Positions 15,932 through 22,430 of a stretch of 64,000 nt of DNA are shown here, one piece after another. The notes below the pieces were generated by a model. The model was not told the DNA's origin and did not search any database. It saw only the letters and a program-made list of their open reading frames with translations. This stretch comes from Streptomyces humidus (GTDB taxonomy: Bacteria; Actinomycetota; Actinomycetes; Streptomycetales; Streptomycetaceae): positions 1 to 64,000 of the forward strand of contig NZ_BMTL01000036.1 in NCBI RefSeq assembly GCF_014649655.1, given 5' to 3'. Both the position numbers and the translations under genes were made by a program. The first letter of the stretch is position 1. Every line of letters starts with the position of its first letter.

Positions 15932-17069
15932 CATCTCCCTCGGCGTCCTTGACCTGGTCCCGATCTCCTCCGGATCTACGGCAGCCGATGCCCTGCGCAA
16001 CTCCATCGATCTCGCACAGCAGGCCGAACGCCTCGGATATGCCCGCTACTGGTTCGCTGAGCATCACCTCAATCCCGGCGTGGCGGGCACGTCACCCGCT
16101 GTCGTCCTGGCGCTGACCGCATCCGCCACCTCCACCATCCGGCTCGGATCCGGGGCCGTGCAACTCGGGCACCGCACGGCGCTGTCCACCGTGGAGGAGT
16201 TCGGCCTGCTCGACACACTGCACCCGGGCCGCTTCGATCTGGGCCTGGGCCGCTCGGGCGGCCGCCCGCCGGGACAGCCGGCCGCACCGTTGCCCACGGC
16301 GACCCCAGTCGTCGACGGCCGCACCCCGAACGGCCTGCTGATCCCACCCCGCTTCTCCTTCGAGTATCTGCTCGGCTCACCCCGCATCGCGCTGCAGCGC
16401 AGGCTGCTTCTGCTGCCGGGCGCCGAGTCACAGGACTATGCCGAGCAGATCGGCGACATCCTCGCCCTGCTGGCCGGCGCCTACCGCTCGCCGGAGGGCG
16501 TCGAGGCGCACGTCGTGCCGGGGGAGGGCGCCGACGTGGAGGTGTGGATCCTGGGCAGCAGCGGTGGTCAGAGCGCCGAGGTGGCGGGCGGCAACGGTCT
16601 GCGGTTCGCGGCCAACTATCACGTCAGCCCGGCCACGGTCCTGGAGGCGGTGGAGGGCTACCGGTCCTTCTTCCAGCCCTCCGAGTTCCTCGACAAGCCG
16701 TACGTCAGCGTCTCGGCGGACGTCGTCGTCGCCGAGGACGACGAGGCGGCCCGTGAACTCGCCACCGGCTACGGCCCGTGGGTGCGCAGCATCCGCACCG
16801 TCGAGGGCGCCATCGAGTTCCCGACGCCGCAGGAAGCGCGCGCCCACACATGGACCGACGAGGACCGGGCCCTCGTCCAGGACCGCCTCGACACCCAGTT
16901 CGTCGGCTCGCCGGGCCGGGTCGCCGACCAGTTGGAACAACTGCAGGAGGCCACGGGCGCGGACGAGTTGCTCATCACGACGATCACCCACGACCACACG
17001 GACCGGGTCCGCTCCTACGAACTGCTCGCGGAGGAATGGCGCCGACGGGGGCACTCCTTCCAGCAGTGA
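15924..17069 (+). CDS. LLM-class flavin oxidoreductase, MsnO8-like
   Basis: A 381-aa LLM protein. GTG 15924 overlaps the end of the previous gene by 8 bases and gives the typical N-terminus SLGVLDLVPISSGSTAADAL of the MsnO8-like branch, followed by RYWFAEHHLNPGVAGTSPAV and IRLGSGAVQLGHRTALSTVEEFGLLD. A longer in-frame reading back to 15780 is only a shadow of the previous gene. It closes the four-gene LLM run. Directly behind its stop lies a degraded acyl-CoA dehydrogenase fragment. Substrate unknown. Confidence 0.82.
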   Translation: MSDISLGVLDLVPISSGSTAADALRNSIDLAQQAERLGYARYWFAEHHLNPGVAGTSPAVVLALTASATSTIRLGSGAVQLGHRTALSTVEEFGLLDTLHPGRFDLGLGRSGGRPPGQPAAPLPTATPVVDGRTPNGLLIPPRFSFEYLLGSPRIALQRRLLLLPGAESQDYAEQIGDILALLAGAYRSPEGVEAHVVPGEGADVEVWILGSSGGQSAEVAGGNGLRFAANYHVSPATVLEAVEGYRSFFQPSEFLDKPYVSVSADVVVAEDDEAARELATGYGPWVRSIRTVEGAIEFPTPQEARAHTWTDEDRALVQDRLDTQFVGSPGRVADQLEQLQEATGADELLITTITHDHTDRVRSYELLAEEWRRRGHSFQQ

Positions 17070-17276
17070 AGGCCCGCACCGCCGACGTCACCCTGGAGAT
17101 GGTCGACCAGACCTTCGCAGTGACCGGCGCCCGCGCCACCGCCGCATCCGAGGGCCTGCCGCTTCTGGCGCAACGTCCGCACCCACACCCTCCACGACCC
17201 TGTCGCCCACAAGCGGCCAGAGGTCGGGCGCTGGGTCATCGAGGGCGAACTGCCCGAACCCACCTGGTACTCCTGA
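17070..17276 (+). pseudogene. SfnB-like acyl-CoA dehydrogenase, C-terminal fragment with frameshift
   Basis: Right after the MsnO8-like stop, one frame reads ARTADVTLEMVDQTFAVTGARATAASEGL, and after a one-base shift at about 17160 another reads FWRNVRTHTLHDPVAHKR then EVGRWVIEGELPEPTWYS to TGA 17274-17276. This is the C-terminal helical end of SfnB-type acyl-CoA-dehydrogenase-like flavoproteins of sulfone and sulfonate use (the RFWRNxRTHTLHDPVAxK motif). The N-terminal three quarters are missing. It is one of three such remnants around ssuE and ssuD. Confidence 0.75.
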
Positions 17277-17287
17277 CCGCCCTCAGA

Positions 17288-17308
17288 GCGCCTCCCCGGC
17301 GGAGGCGC
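17288..17308 (+). terminator. Hairpin just upstream of ssuE
   Basis: GCGCCTCC (17288-17295) and GGAGGCGC (17301-17308) form a perfect 8-bp stem with a 5-base loop. It lies 25 bases before the ssuE start. It may partly terminate the long LLM transcript or set relative expression; whether it acts is not known. Confidence 0.45.
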
Positions 17309-17332
17309 CCCCATCTCCCTGAAAGAGGACCC

Positions 17333-17887
17333 ATGGCCACTGTCCTGTCCGTCTCCGGCAGCCCTTCCGTCTCCTCCCGCACCAACCGCCTGCTGCGCCA
17401 CCTGGACCAGCGGCTGACCGCGCAAGGGCACGACGTCGTTCCGCTCGACGTTCGCACCATCCCCGCCGAGGCCCTGCTCGGCGCGGACTTCCGGCATCCG
17501 GCGATCGTCGAGGCCACCGAGCTGTTCGCGAGCGCCGACGGCGTCGTCGTAGGAACACCCGTCTACAAAGCGTCGTACTCCGGAGTCCTCAAGGCGCTCC
17601 TCGACCTGCTCCCGCAGTACGCACTCACCGGAAAGACGGTCCTCCCTCTCGCCACCGGCGGCTCCACCGCGCATGTCCTCGCCATCGACTACGCCCTGCG
17701 TCCGGTCCTCAACTCCATGGGCGCCGCGCACATCGTGCAGGGCTGGTTCACCCTCGACAAGGACATCACCGCCCACGACGACGGCTCGGTCACCGTCGCA
17801 CCGGCCGCCGCCGAGGCCCTCACCCAGGTCGTCGACCATTTCTCGCTGGCGCTGGGCCGTACCCCGCTCCTGGCCGCGGCGAGCTGA
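17333..17887 (+). CDS. ssuE: NAD(P)H-dependent FMN reductase, SsuE
   Basis: A 184-aa flavodoxin-fold reductase of the SsuE family. It has the N-terminal GSPSVSSRTNRLL phosphate loop, VVGTPVYKASYSGVLKALLDLLPQ with the family's flavin and dimer-contact residues, and KTVLPLATGGSTAHVLAIDYALRPVL. It supplies reduced FMN to the two-component monooxygenases of the island, above all SsuD at 18090. ATG 17333 follows AAAGAGGA. It is the only flavin reductase recognised in this window although six LLM enzymes and a SfnB-like protein may need one. An SfnB N-terminal fragment begins right at its stop. Confidence 0.9.
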   Translation: MATVLSVSGSPSVSSRTNRLLRHLDQRLTAQGHDVVPLDVRTIPAEALLGADFRHPAIVEATELFASADGVVVGTPVYKASYSGVLKALLDLLPQYALTGKTVLPLATGGSTAHVLAIDYALRPVLNSMGAAHIVQGWFTLDKDITAHDDGSVTVAPAAAEALTQVVDHFSLALGRTPLLAAAS

Positions 17888-18053
17888 GGCCACGACCGCG
17901 CAGGTCATTGCCGACGAAGCCGAGGCCGTCGCTGTCGCGTCCGCCCTGGCCGACGAGTTCCGGGCGGGCGCTTCGGCCCGCGACGCCGCACGCCGGTTTC
18001 CCCGCGAGTGGCTGGACCGGCTCTCCGCCTCGGCTCCGACGAACGTCCCCTGA
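17888..18053 (+). pseudogene. SfnB-like acyl-CoA dehydrogenase, N-terminal fragment
   Basis: Directly after the ssuE stop one frame reads TTAQVIADEAEAVAVASALADEFRAG, then DAARRFPREWLDRLSAS. This is the characteristic N-terminus of SfnB-family acyl-CoA-dehydrogenase-like enzymes (xVIADDAEAxxVAxxLAxEF, then RLPxxELDRLSASG). It breaks off after RLSAS and runs into APTNVP and a stop within a short tandem repeat. The remaining roughly 330 residues are gone. No separate start codon was recognised. Confidence 0.75.
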
Positions 18054-18082
18054 TCGCACCCCTGATCGCACCCCTGATCGGA
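18047..18082 (+). repeat. Three 12-bp tandem repeats upstream of ssuD
   Basis: CCCCTGATCGCA occurs at 18047-18058 and 18059-18070, and a third copy (CCCCTGATCGGA) at 18071-18082. The array ends 7 bases before the ssuD GTG and contains the GGAG that probably serves as its ribosome binding site. Copy-number slippage here would move the ribosome binding site context of ssuD. Confidence 0.8.
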
Positions 18083-18089
18083 GCCCTGA

Positions 18090-19283
18090 GTGTCCCTCAC
18101 CTTCCACTGGTTCCTGCCGACCAACGGAGACAGCCGCCACGTCGTCGGCGGCGGCCACGGCACCCCCGCCACCGAGTCCGGTCGCGACCGGCCGCCGACG
18201 GTCGCCTACCTCAGCCAGATCGCCCGCGCAGCCGAGGACCTGGGCTTCGTCGGCGCACTCACGCCGACGGGAGCCTGGTGCGAGGACGCGTGGCTGACCA
18301 CCGCGATGGTCAGCCAGAACACCGAGCGCCTGAAGTTCCTCGTCGCCTTCCGGCCCGGCTTCGTCTCACCGACGCTCGCCGCGCAGATGGCCTCCACCTT
18401 CCAGCGGCAGACCGGCGGACGGCTCCTGCTCAACGTCGTCACCGGCGGCGAAAGCCACGAGCAGCGGGCCTACGGCGACTTCCTGGACAAGGACGCGCGC
18501 TACCGCCGTACCGGCGAATTCCTCGAGATCGTACGAGGGTTGTGGGAGGGCAAGACCGTCGACCTGCGCGGCGAGCACCTCCAAGTCGAGGACGCGAAGC
18601 TCGCACGGGTACCCGACCCGGTCCCCGAGGTGTACTTCGGGGGCTCCTCGCCGATCGCCGGAGAAGTCGCCGCCAAGCATGTCGACGTCTATCTCACCTG
18701 GGGCGAGCCGCCCGCCGCCGTCGCGGAGAAGATCGCCTGGATCCGGGCGTTGGCCGACAAGGAGGGCCGTCGCGTCCGCTTCGGCATCCGCCTGCATGTC
18801 ATCACCCGCGACACCTCCGAGCAGGCCTGGGCCGAGGCGAACCGGCTCCTGGACGGCTTCGACCCGGAGGCGGTCAAGACCATCCAGGCGGGCCTGGCCC
18901 GCAGCGAGTCCGAGGGCCAGCAGCGCATGCTCGCCCTGCACGACGGCGGCAGCCTCCCCCACTCTCGGCTTCGCTCGAGCGGGGGCCCCACCCGCCTGGA
19001 AATCCACCCCAACCTGTGGGCGGGCATCGGCCTGGTGCGCGGCGGCGCCGGCACCGCCCTGGTCGGCAGCCACGACGAGGTCGCCAAGCGGATCAAGGAG
19101 TACCACGCCCTCGGCGTCGACGAGTTCGTGCTCTCCGGCTATCCGCACCTGGAGGAGGCTTACTGGTTCGGCGAGGGCGTCCTGCCGAAACTTCAGGCGC
19201 AGGGCCTGTGGCAGCACCCGTACGGACAGCAGACGGCCCCCTCGGCCCAGGTGCCCTTCGCCGGCGCCGGGGGCCCGCGATGA
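18090..19283 (+). CDS. ssuD: FMNH2-dependent alkanesulfonate monooxygenase, SsuD
   Basis: A 397-aa enzyme of the SsuD family, which oxidises alkanesulfonates to aldehyde and sulfite with reduced FMN from SsuE. Diagnostic stretches are FHWFLPTNGDSR, LGFVGALTPTGAWCEDAW, FRPGFVSPTLAAQMASTFQR, GRLLLNVVTGG, DARYRRTGEFLEI, and GIGLVRGGAGTALVGSHDEV with VLSGYPHLEEAY. GTG 18090 follows GGAG. About 12 residues are inserted between LALHDGG and TRLEIHPNLWAG, where E. coli SsuD continues directly; they are encoded by a palindromic repeat (separate entry). Reading frame is kept, so the enzyme may still work. Its ssuE partner is 200 bases upstream. Confidence 0.93.
   Translation: MSLTFHWFLPTNGDSRHVVGGGHGTPATESGRDRPPTVAYLSQIARAAEDLGFVGALTPTGAWCEDAWLTTAMVSQNTERLKFLVAFRPGFVSPTLAAQMASTFQRQTGGRLLLNVVTGGESHEQRAYGDFLDKDARYRRTGEFLEIVRGLWEGKTVDLRGEHLQVEDAKLARVPDPVPEVYFGGSSPIAGEVAAKHVDVYLTWGEPPAAVAEKIAWIRALADKEGRRVRFGIRLHVITRDTSEQAWAEANRLLDGFDPEAVKTIQAGLARSESEGQQRMLALHDGGSLPHSRLRSSGGPTRLEIHPNLWAGIGLVRGGAGTALVGSHDEVAKRIKEYHALGVDEFVLSGYPHLEEAYWFGEGVLPKLQAQGLWQHPYGQQTAPSAQVPFAGAGGPR
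18953..18990 (+). repeat. Streptomyces-type palindromic (REP-like) element inside ssuD
   Basis: The stretch runs CCCCCACTCTCGGCTTCGCT (from 18957) then CGAGCGGGGG, an imperfect palindrome with a CCCCC/GGGGG base and a TTCG-type centre. This sequence is familiar as a dispersed small palindrome in Streptomyces genomes, normally between genes. Here it is read through in frame as SLPHSRLRSSGG within ssuD. Only one copy was noticed in the window. Confidence 0.65.
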
Positions 19284-19430
19284 CCGCGCGATCGCGGTGG
19301 AGGTCGGAAGCGCCCATGTGATCGCTGACGACGCAGAGACGGTCGTCGTCGCCGAGTTGGCCGGCAAGTTCGCGCGCGAGGCCGCGCAGCCGCGGCAGGC
19401 CCCTGGCCCCGTCCGGCGGCGCCACGCTCC
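19284..19430 (+). pseudogene. SfnB-like acyl-CoA dehydrogenase, second N-terminal fragment
   Basis: Just behind the ssuD stop, one frame reads EVGSAHVIADDAETVVVAEL then AGKFAREAAQ, again the N-terminus of SfnB-type enzymes. Homology fades after REAAQ into a Pro/Arg-rich run with no similarity to the family. It parallels the fragment at 17888 but is not identical to it, so the two come from different ancestral copies rather than from a recent duplication. Confidence 0.65.
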
Positions 19431-19541
19431 GCGAGTGCCTCCACGGCCCGGTCGGGCCTTCGTGGCCGGGACGACCGCCCGGCCGCCCGCCATCGCGAAC
19501 TCGCCATCCGGGAGCGTGAATCAGCCGGAGCGTGCCCGTAT

Positions 19542-19575
19542 CCCTAGTTTTCCTATTGAATTACTAGGGAAATGT
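19542..19575 (+). promoter_or_regulatory. Rrf2-type operator ahead of the acyl-CoA dehydrogenase
   Basis: CCCTAGT (19542-19548) and ACTAGGG (19563-19569) are a perfect 7-bp inverted repeat. Nested in it is CCTA-N9-TAGG (19552-19568), and 19551-19575 matches the box at 6733-6757 at 20 of 25 positions. The Rrf2-family gene at 21022 lies just downstream of the gene this site controls and is the likely binder. The -10/-35 elements themselves are unclear here. Confidence 0.65.
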
Positions 19576-19693
19576 TGACGGTAATTGGAGAAGAGAGCGA
19601 GGATGATGAAGCCGACGCCTCTCCGCGCACTGCTGCACTCCCACGCCGCCTCGCCGAGCACCGCGTCGTCCTCGGCCCCTGAAGGAAGACGCC

Positions 19694-19753
19694 ATGACAA
19701 CAGCACTGAGGTGCAGTGACAGCCGCAGTCGCATGAAGCGGGTCCGGATATGA
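19694..19753 (+). CDS. Small ORF overlapping the acyl-CoA dehydrogenase start (19 aa)
   Basis: ATG 19694, with GAAGGAAG 6 bases before it, opens 19 codons (MTTALRCSDSRSRMKRVRI). The ORF ends at TGA 19751-19753, which overlaps the next gene's ATG at 19750. The good ribosome binding site and the ATGA overlap suggest translational coupling. It has one Cys and many Arg codons but lacks the IDLxRV core of the four leader peptides, so it is listed as an unproven small ORF. Confidence 0.4.
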   Translation: MTTALRCSDSRSRMKRVRI

Positions 19754-20973
19754 CGGTGACAGCCGACGAGGTGACCGACGCGGGAGCCGGGCAGGTCGAC
19801 TGGCTGCACATAGCCCGTGAGATGGCGGACGACCTGGCCACGGACGCGGTCGAGCGCGAACAGGCCGGCAAATTACCGCTTGACGAGGTCGCACGGCTGC
19901 GCGAGTCGGGGCTGCTGACATTGTTGGCACCGGCCGAGCATGGGGGAGGAGGTGCGGACTGGCGCATGGCCTACACGGTCGTACGGACCGTCGCCGCGGC
20001 CGACGGGGCCATCGGCCACCTGCTGGGCCACCACTACTTCCTGTGCTTCACCGCCCGTTTCTTCGCAGACCCTGCACGTGCCGCCCGTGTCGAGCGGGAG
20101 GCGACGGAGGGGCAGTGGTGCTGGGGAGGCGGCATCGCCTCACACGAACCACCGCTCATCCTGACTCCCACGGCGAGCGGCTGTCTGCTGAACGGCTACC
20201 AGAGGTACGCCACCGGCGTCGGGATCGCCGACCGGCTGGTGGTCCGAGCCGCCAGGTACGGCACGGGTGAGCCGCTGGCCGTCCTTGTCGACCCCACCCA
20301 CCTGGGTGTCGTGAGCGGCAGCAGCGGGGACACCTTCGGCCAGCGGCTGGCAGCCGGTGGCGCCGTGGAGTTCGACTCCGTACCGGTAGCGGCGGACGAT
20401 GTGTTCGGCTCGCTCTCGCCCGACGAGGGCGTCCTGTCACCCTTCGCCTCTCTTGCTGTGCCGACCGCGCGGCTGGTGTCCGCCCAGTTCTGTCTCGGCA
20501 TCGCCGAGGGACTGCTGGACGAGGTCCACGAGCACGGAAGGGCCGTGCGGTCGCCCTGGCAGCCCTTCTCGCCCCAGCCCTGGCCGGGCAGTCCCCCGCA
20601 GGATCCCTACGCGCTGACCGTGTACGGCGAGCTCGCCGTCGTCGCACGTGCCGCGTCCGCTCTCGCCGAGCAGGCGGTGGATGCCCTCCTGCGCGGCCTC
20701 GCGCGGGGCGAGGACGTCGACGACGAGGAGTGCGCGGAGATCGCCGTCCTCGCGAGCGTGGCCGAAGCCGCGGCCTCCCGGGCCGCGCAGGAGATCACTA
20801 ACCGTGCCCTGGAGGTCGTCGGAGTCGAGGCCGCTTCCATGCGGCACGGCTTCGACCGCTTCTGGCGTGACGCCCGGACCCACAGCCTGCGTGAACCGGC
20901 CGCCCACAGACTGCGTGAGATCGGGGACTACTTCCTCAACGGTACGCACCCGTCCTTCATCCTTCCTGCCTGA
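19750..20973 (+). CDS. Acyl-CoA-dehydrogenase-like flavoprotein, SfnB/DszC type
   Basis: A 407-aa flavoprotein with the acyl-CoA dehydrogenase fold. N-terminal helices (HIAREMADDLATDAVEREQ, PLDEVARLRESGLLTLLAPAEHGGGGADW) are followed by GAIGHLLGHHYF, a beta domain and a C-terminal helical bundle ending FDRFWRDARTHSLREPAAHRLREIGDYFLNG. That C-terminal motif marks the SfnB/DszC group, oxygenase- or desulfurase-like relatives that use reduced flavin, rather than true beta-oxidation enzymes. It is the only intact SfnB-like gene beside three remnants. The start overlaps a small ORF. The Rrf2-type box 180 bases upstream probably controls it. Substrate unknown; a sulfone or sulfur compound is inferred. 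Confidence 0.8.
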   Translation: MTVTADEVTDAGAGQVDWLHIAREMADDLATDAVEREQAGKLPLDEVARLRESGLLTLLAPAEHGGGGADWRMAYTVVRTVAAADGAIGHLLGHHYFLCFTARFFADPARAARVEREATEGQWCWGGGIASHEPPLILTPTASGCLLNGYQRYATGVGIADRLVVRAARYGTGEPLAVLVDPTHLGVVSGSSGDTFGQRLAAGGAVEFDSVPVAADDVFGSLSPDEGVLSPFASLAVPTARLVSAQFCLGIAEGLLDEVHEHGRAVRSPWQPFSPQPWPGSPPQDPYALTVYGELAVVARAASALAEQAVDALLRGLARGEDVDDEECAEIAVLASVAEAAASRAAQEITNRALEVVGVEAASMRHGFDRFWRDARTHSLREPAAHRLREIGDYFLNGTHPSFILPA

Positions 20974-21009
20974 CGGCGCAGCCGGTGACGGGCGGACTCC
21001 GCAGTGATG

Positions 21010-21015
21010 GATAAT
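21010..21015 (+). promoter_or_regulatory. -10 element of the Rrf2 gene, leaderless start
   Basis: GATAAT (21010-21015) lies 7 bases before ATG 21022, the spacing seen in leaderless actinobacterial transcripts. No good -35 was found; GTGAC at 20985 is 19-20 bases away. Confidence 0.45.
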
Positions 21016-21021
21016 CGCGGC

Positions 21022-21480
21022 ATGCGGATCTCGGCGCGGGCGGACTATGCGGTGCGGGCGGCCCTGGAGCTGGCCGCGGCAGGGGACGAGGCCTCACTCA
21101 AGGCCGAGGCGATCGCCGCGGCGCAGGGGATCCCGCATAAATTCCTGGAGGGCATCCTCGGCGACCTGCGCCGGGGTGGTCTCGTGGTCAGCCGGCGGGG
21201 CGGAAAGGGCGGCTACAGGCTCGCCCGCCCGGCGGACTCGATCGCCATCGCGGACGTCATCCGTGTGGCGGACGGCCCCCTGGTGTCGGTGCGGGGGGTG
21301 CGCCCACCCGAGCTCTCCTACTGCGGCCCCGCGGAGTCGCTGCTGCCGCTGTGGATCGCCGTACGCGCCAATGTCCGCAAGATCCTTGGCGAGGTCACCC
21401 TGGCCCACGTGGCCGCGGCCAAGTTGCCCGACGAGGTCCTGAGCCTCGCGGAGGACCCCGAGGCCTGGACGAATCCCTGA
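21022..21480 (+). CDS. Rrf2-family transcriptional regulator
   Basis: A 152-aa winged-helix regulator: MRISARADYAVRAALELA, then IPHKFLEGILGDLRRGGLVVSRRGGKGGYRLARP, the DNA-binding helices and wing of the Rrf2/CymR/IscR family. Only one Cys is present (LSYCGP), so the three-Cys iron-sulfur site of IscR or NsrR is absent; a CymR-like sulfur sensor is more fitting. ATG 21022 is preferred to 21004 because a -10 GATAAT ends 7 bases before it. The regulator sits at the centre of the sulfur genes. Two boxes with CCTA-N9-TAGG (6733 and 19551) are its likely targets. Confidence 0.85.
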   Translation: MRISARADYAVRAALELAAAGDEASLKAEAIAAAQGIPHKFLEGILGDLRRGGLVVSRRGGKGGYRLARPADSIAIADVIRVADGPLVSVRGVRPPELSYCGPAESLLPLWIAVRANVRKILGEVTLAHVAAAKLPDEVLSLAEDPEAWTNP

Positions 21481-21490
21481 CCGTGTCCTC

Positions 21491-21507
21491 CTGAAGGCAT
21501 CCTTCAG
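21491..21507 (+). terminator. Short hairpin between convergent genes
   Basis: CTGAAGG (21491-21497) and CCTTCAG (21501-21507) form a 7-bp stem with a 3-base loop. It lies between the Rrf2 stop and the minus-strand permease, overlapping the latter's stop codon, and may serve both directions. Confidence 0.45.
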
Positions 21508-22430
21508 CGAGTAGCCAGCAGGCCGCGGCTGCGCAACACCCACCGCTTCAGCGGGCTGAAGATCAGCAGATCGATGGCGATGCCGACGAGCAGGATCAGG
21601 AAGATGGCCAGGAACACCTGCGGCATGCTGGAGTTGTTCCGCTCGTTCTCCAGCAACTGGCCCATACCGACGCCCAGATCGGGCGAGGATGCGATGATCT
21701 CGGCAGCCATCAGGGACCGCCATGAGAACGCCCAGCCCTGCTTCAGCCCTGCCAGGTAGCCGGGGAGCGCCCCCGGCATCACGATGTGCCAGGCCCCGCG
21801 CAGGCCGGTCGCGCCCATCGTCCGGCCGGCCCGCAGGAACAGCGGCGGGATCTGGTCGATGCCCGCGACGAGGCCGTTGGCGATGGAAGGGACCGCGCCG
21901 AGCAGGATCACGGCGTACATCATCTTGTCGTTCAGGCCCAGCCAGATCACGGCGGGCGGCACCCAGGCCACCGACGGCAGCGACTGCAGGCCGGACAGGA
22001 TGGGGCCGATGGCCGCCCGGACGAAGGCCACCCGGGCGACGAGCAGGCCGAGCGGCGTACCGACGGCGAGCGCCAGCAGGAAGCCGAGCAGACCGCGGGA
22101 GACGGATGTCCAGATGTAGTCGAGCAGGGTGCCCTGGACCCGGGCATCGCTTACCTCACCCCACACATCGGAGGGCGCGGGCAGCTTGTAGTCGGGGGCG
22201 ACATTCGCCCACACCAGCAGTTGCCAGACGATCAGTACCAGTGCCACAGCGGTGACAGGCGGCAGGACCTTGCGTATCAGGGTCTCGCGCAGCTGCGTGC
22301 GGCCGGACTGCACCGAGTCCAGGGCGTCGAGGCCGGCTTCCAGTCCCACCAGACCGTAAGCGTCCCGGTTCTGCTCGGCCGCTGTGGAGCCGTCCTTCTC
22401 GGTGTCGACGCCGGTGTCAGTGCTGGCCAT
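21504..22430 (-). CDS. ssuC: Sulfonate-type ABC transporter permease (second system)
   Basis: A 308-aa SsuC/TauC-class permease. The start at 22430 (MASTDTGVDTEKDG) was chosen because it overlaps the ATPase gene by 14 bases; a longer reading to 22583 is inside that gene. After about 60 soluble residues there are several membrane helices and the docking loop RAGRTMGATGLRGAWHIVMPGALPG. It pairs with the ATPase at 22417-23214. The substrate-binding gene of the system is truncated (23255-23640), so the importer as encoded here lacks a full binding protein and may be inactive or borrow one. Confidence 0.82.
   Translation of the reverse strand: MASTDTGVDTEKDGSTAAEQNRDAYGLVGLEAGLDALDSVQSGRTQLRETLIRKVLPPVTAVALVLIVWQLLVWANVAPDYKLPAPSDVWGEVSDARVQGTLLDYIWTSVSRGLLGFLLALAVGTPLGLLVARVAFVRAAIGPILSGLQSLPSVAWVPPAVIWLGLNDKMMYAVILLGAVPSIANGLVAGIDQIPPLFLRAGRTMGATGLRGAWHIVMPGALPGYLAGLKQGWAFSWRSLMAAEIIASSPDLGVGMGQLLENERNNSSMPQVFLAIFLILLVGIAIDLLIFSPLKRWVLRSRGLLATR

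Noticed and set aside
18047..18082. The CCCCTGATCGCA array considered as a CRISPR or iteron array
   Set aside because: Only three contiguous 12-bp units without spacers; it is a simple tandem repeat.
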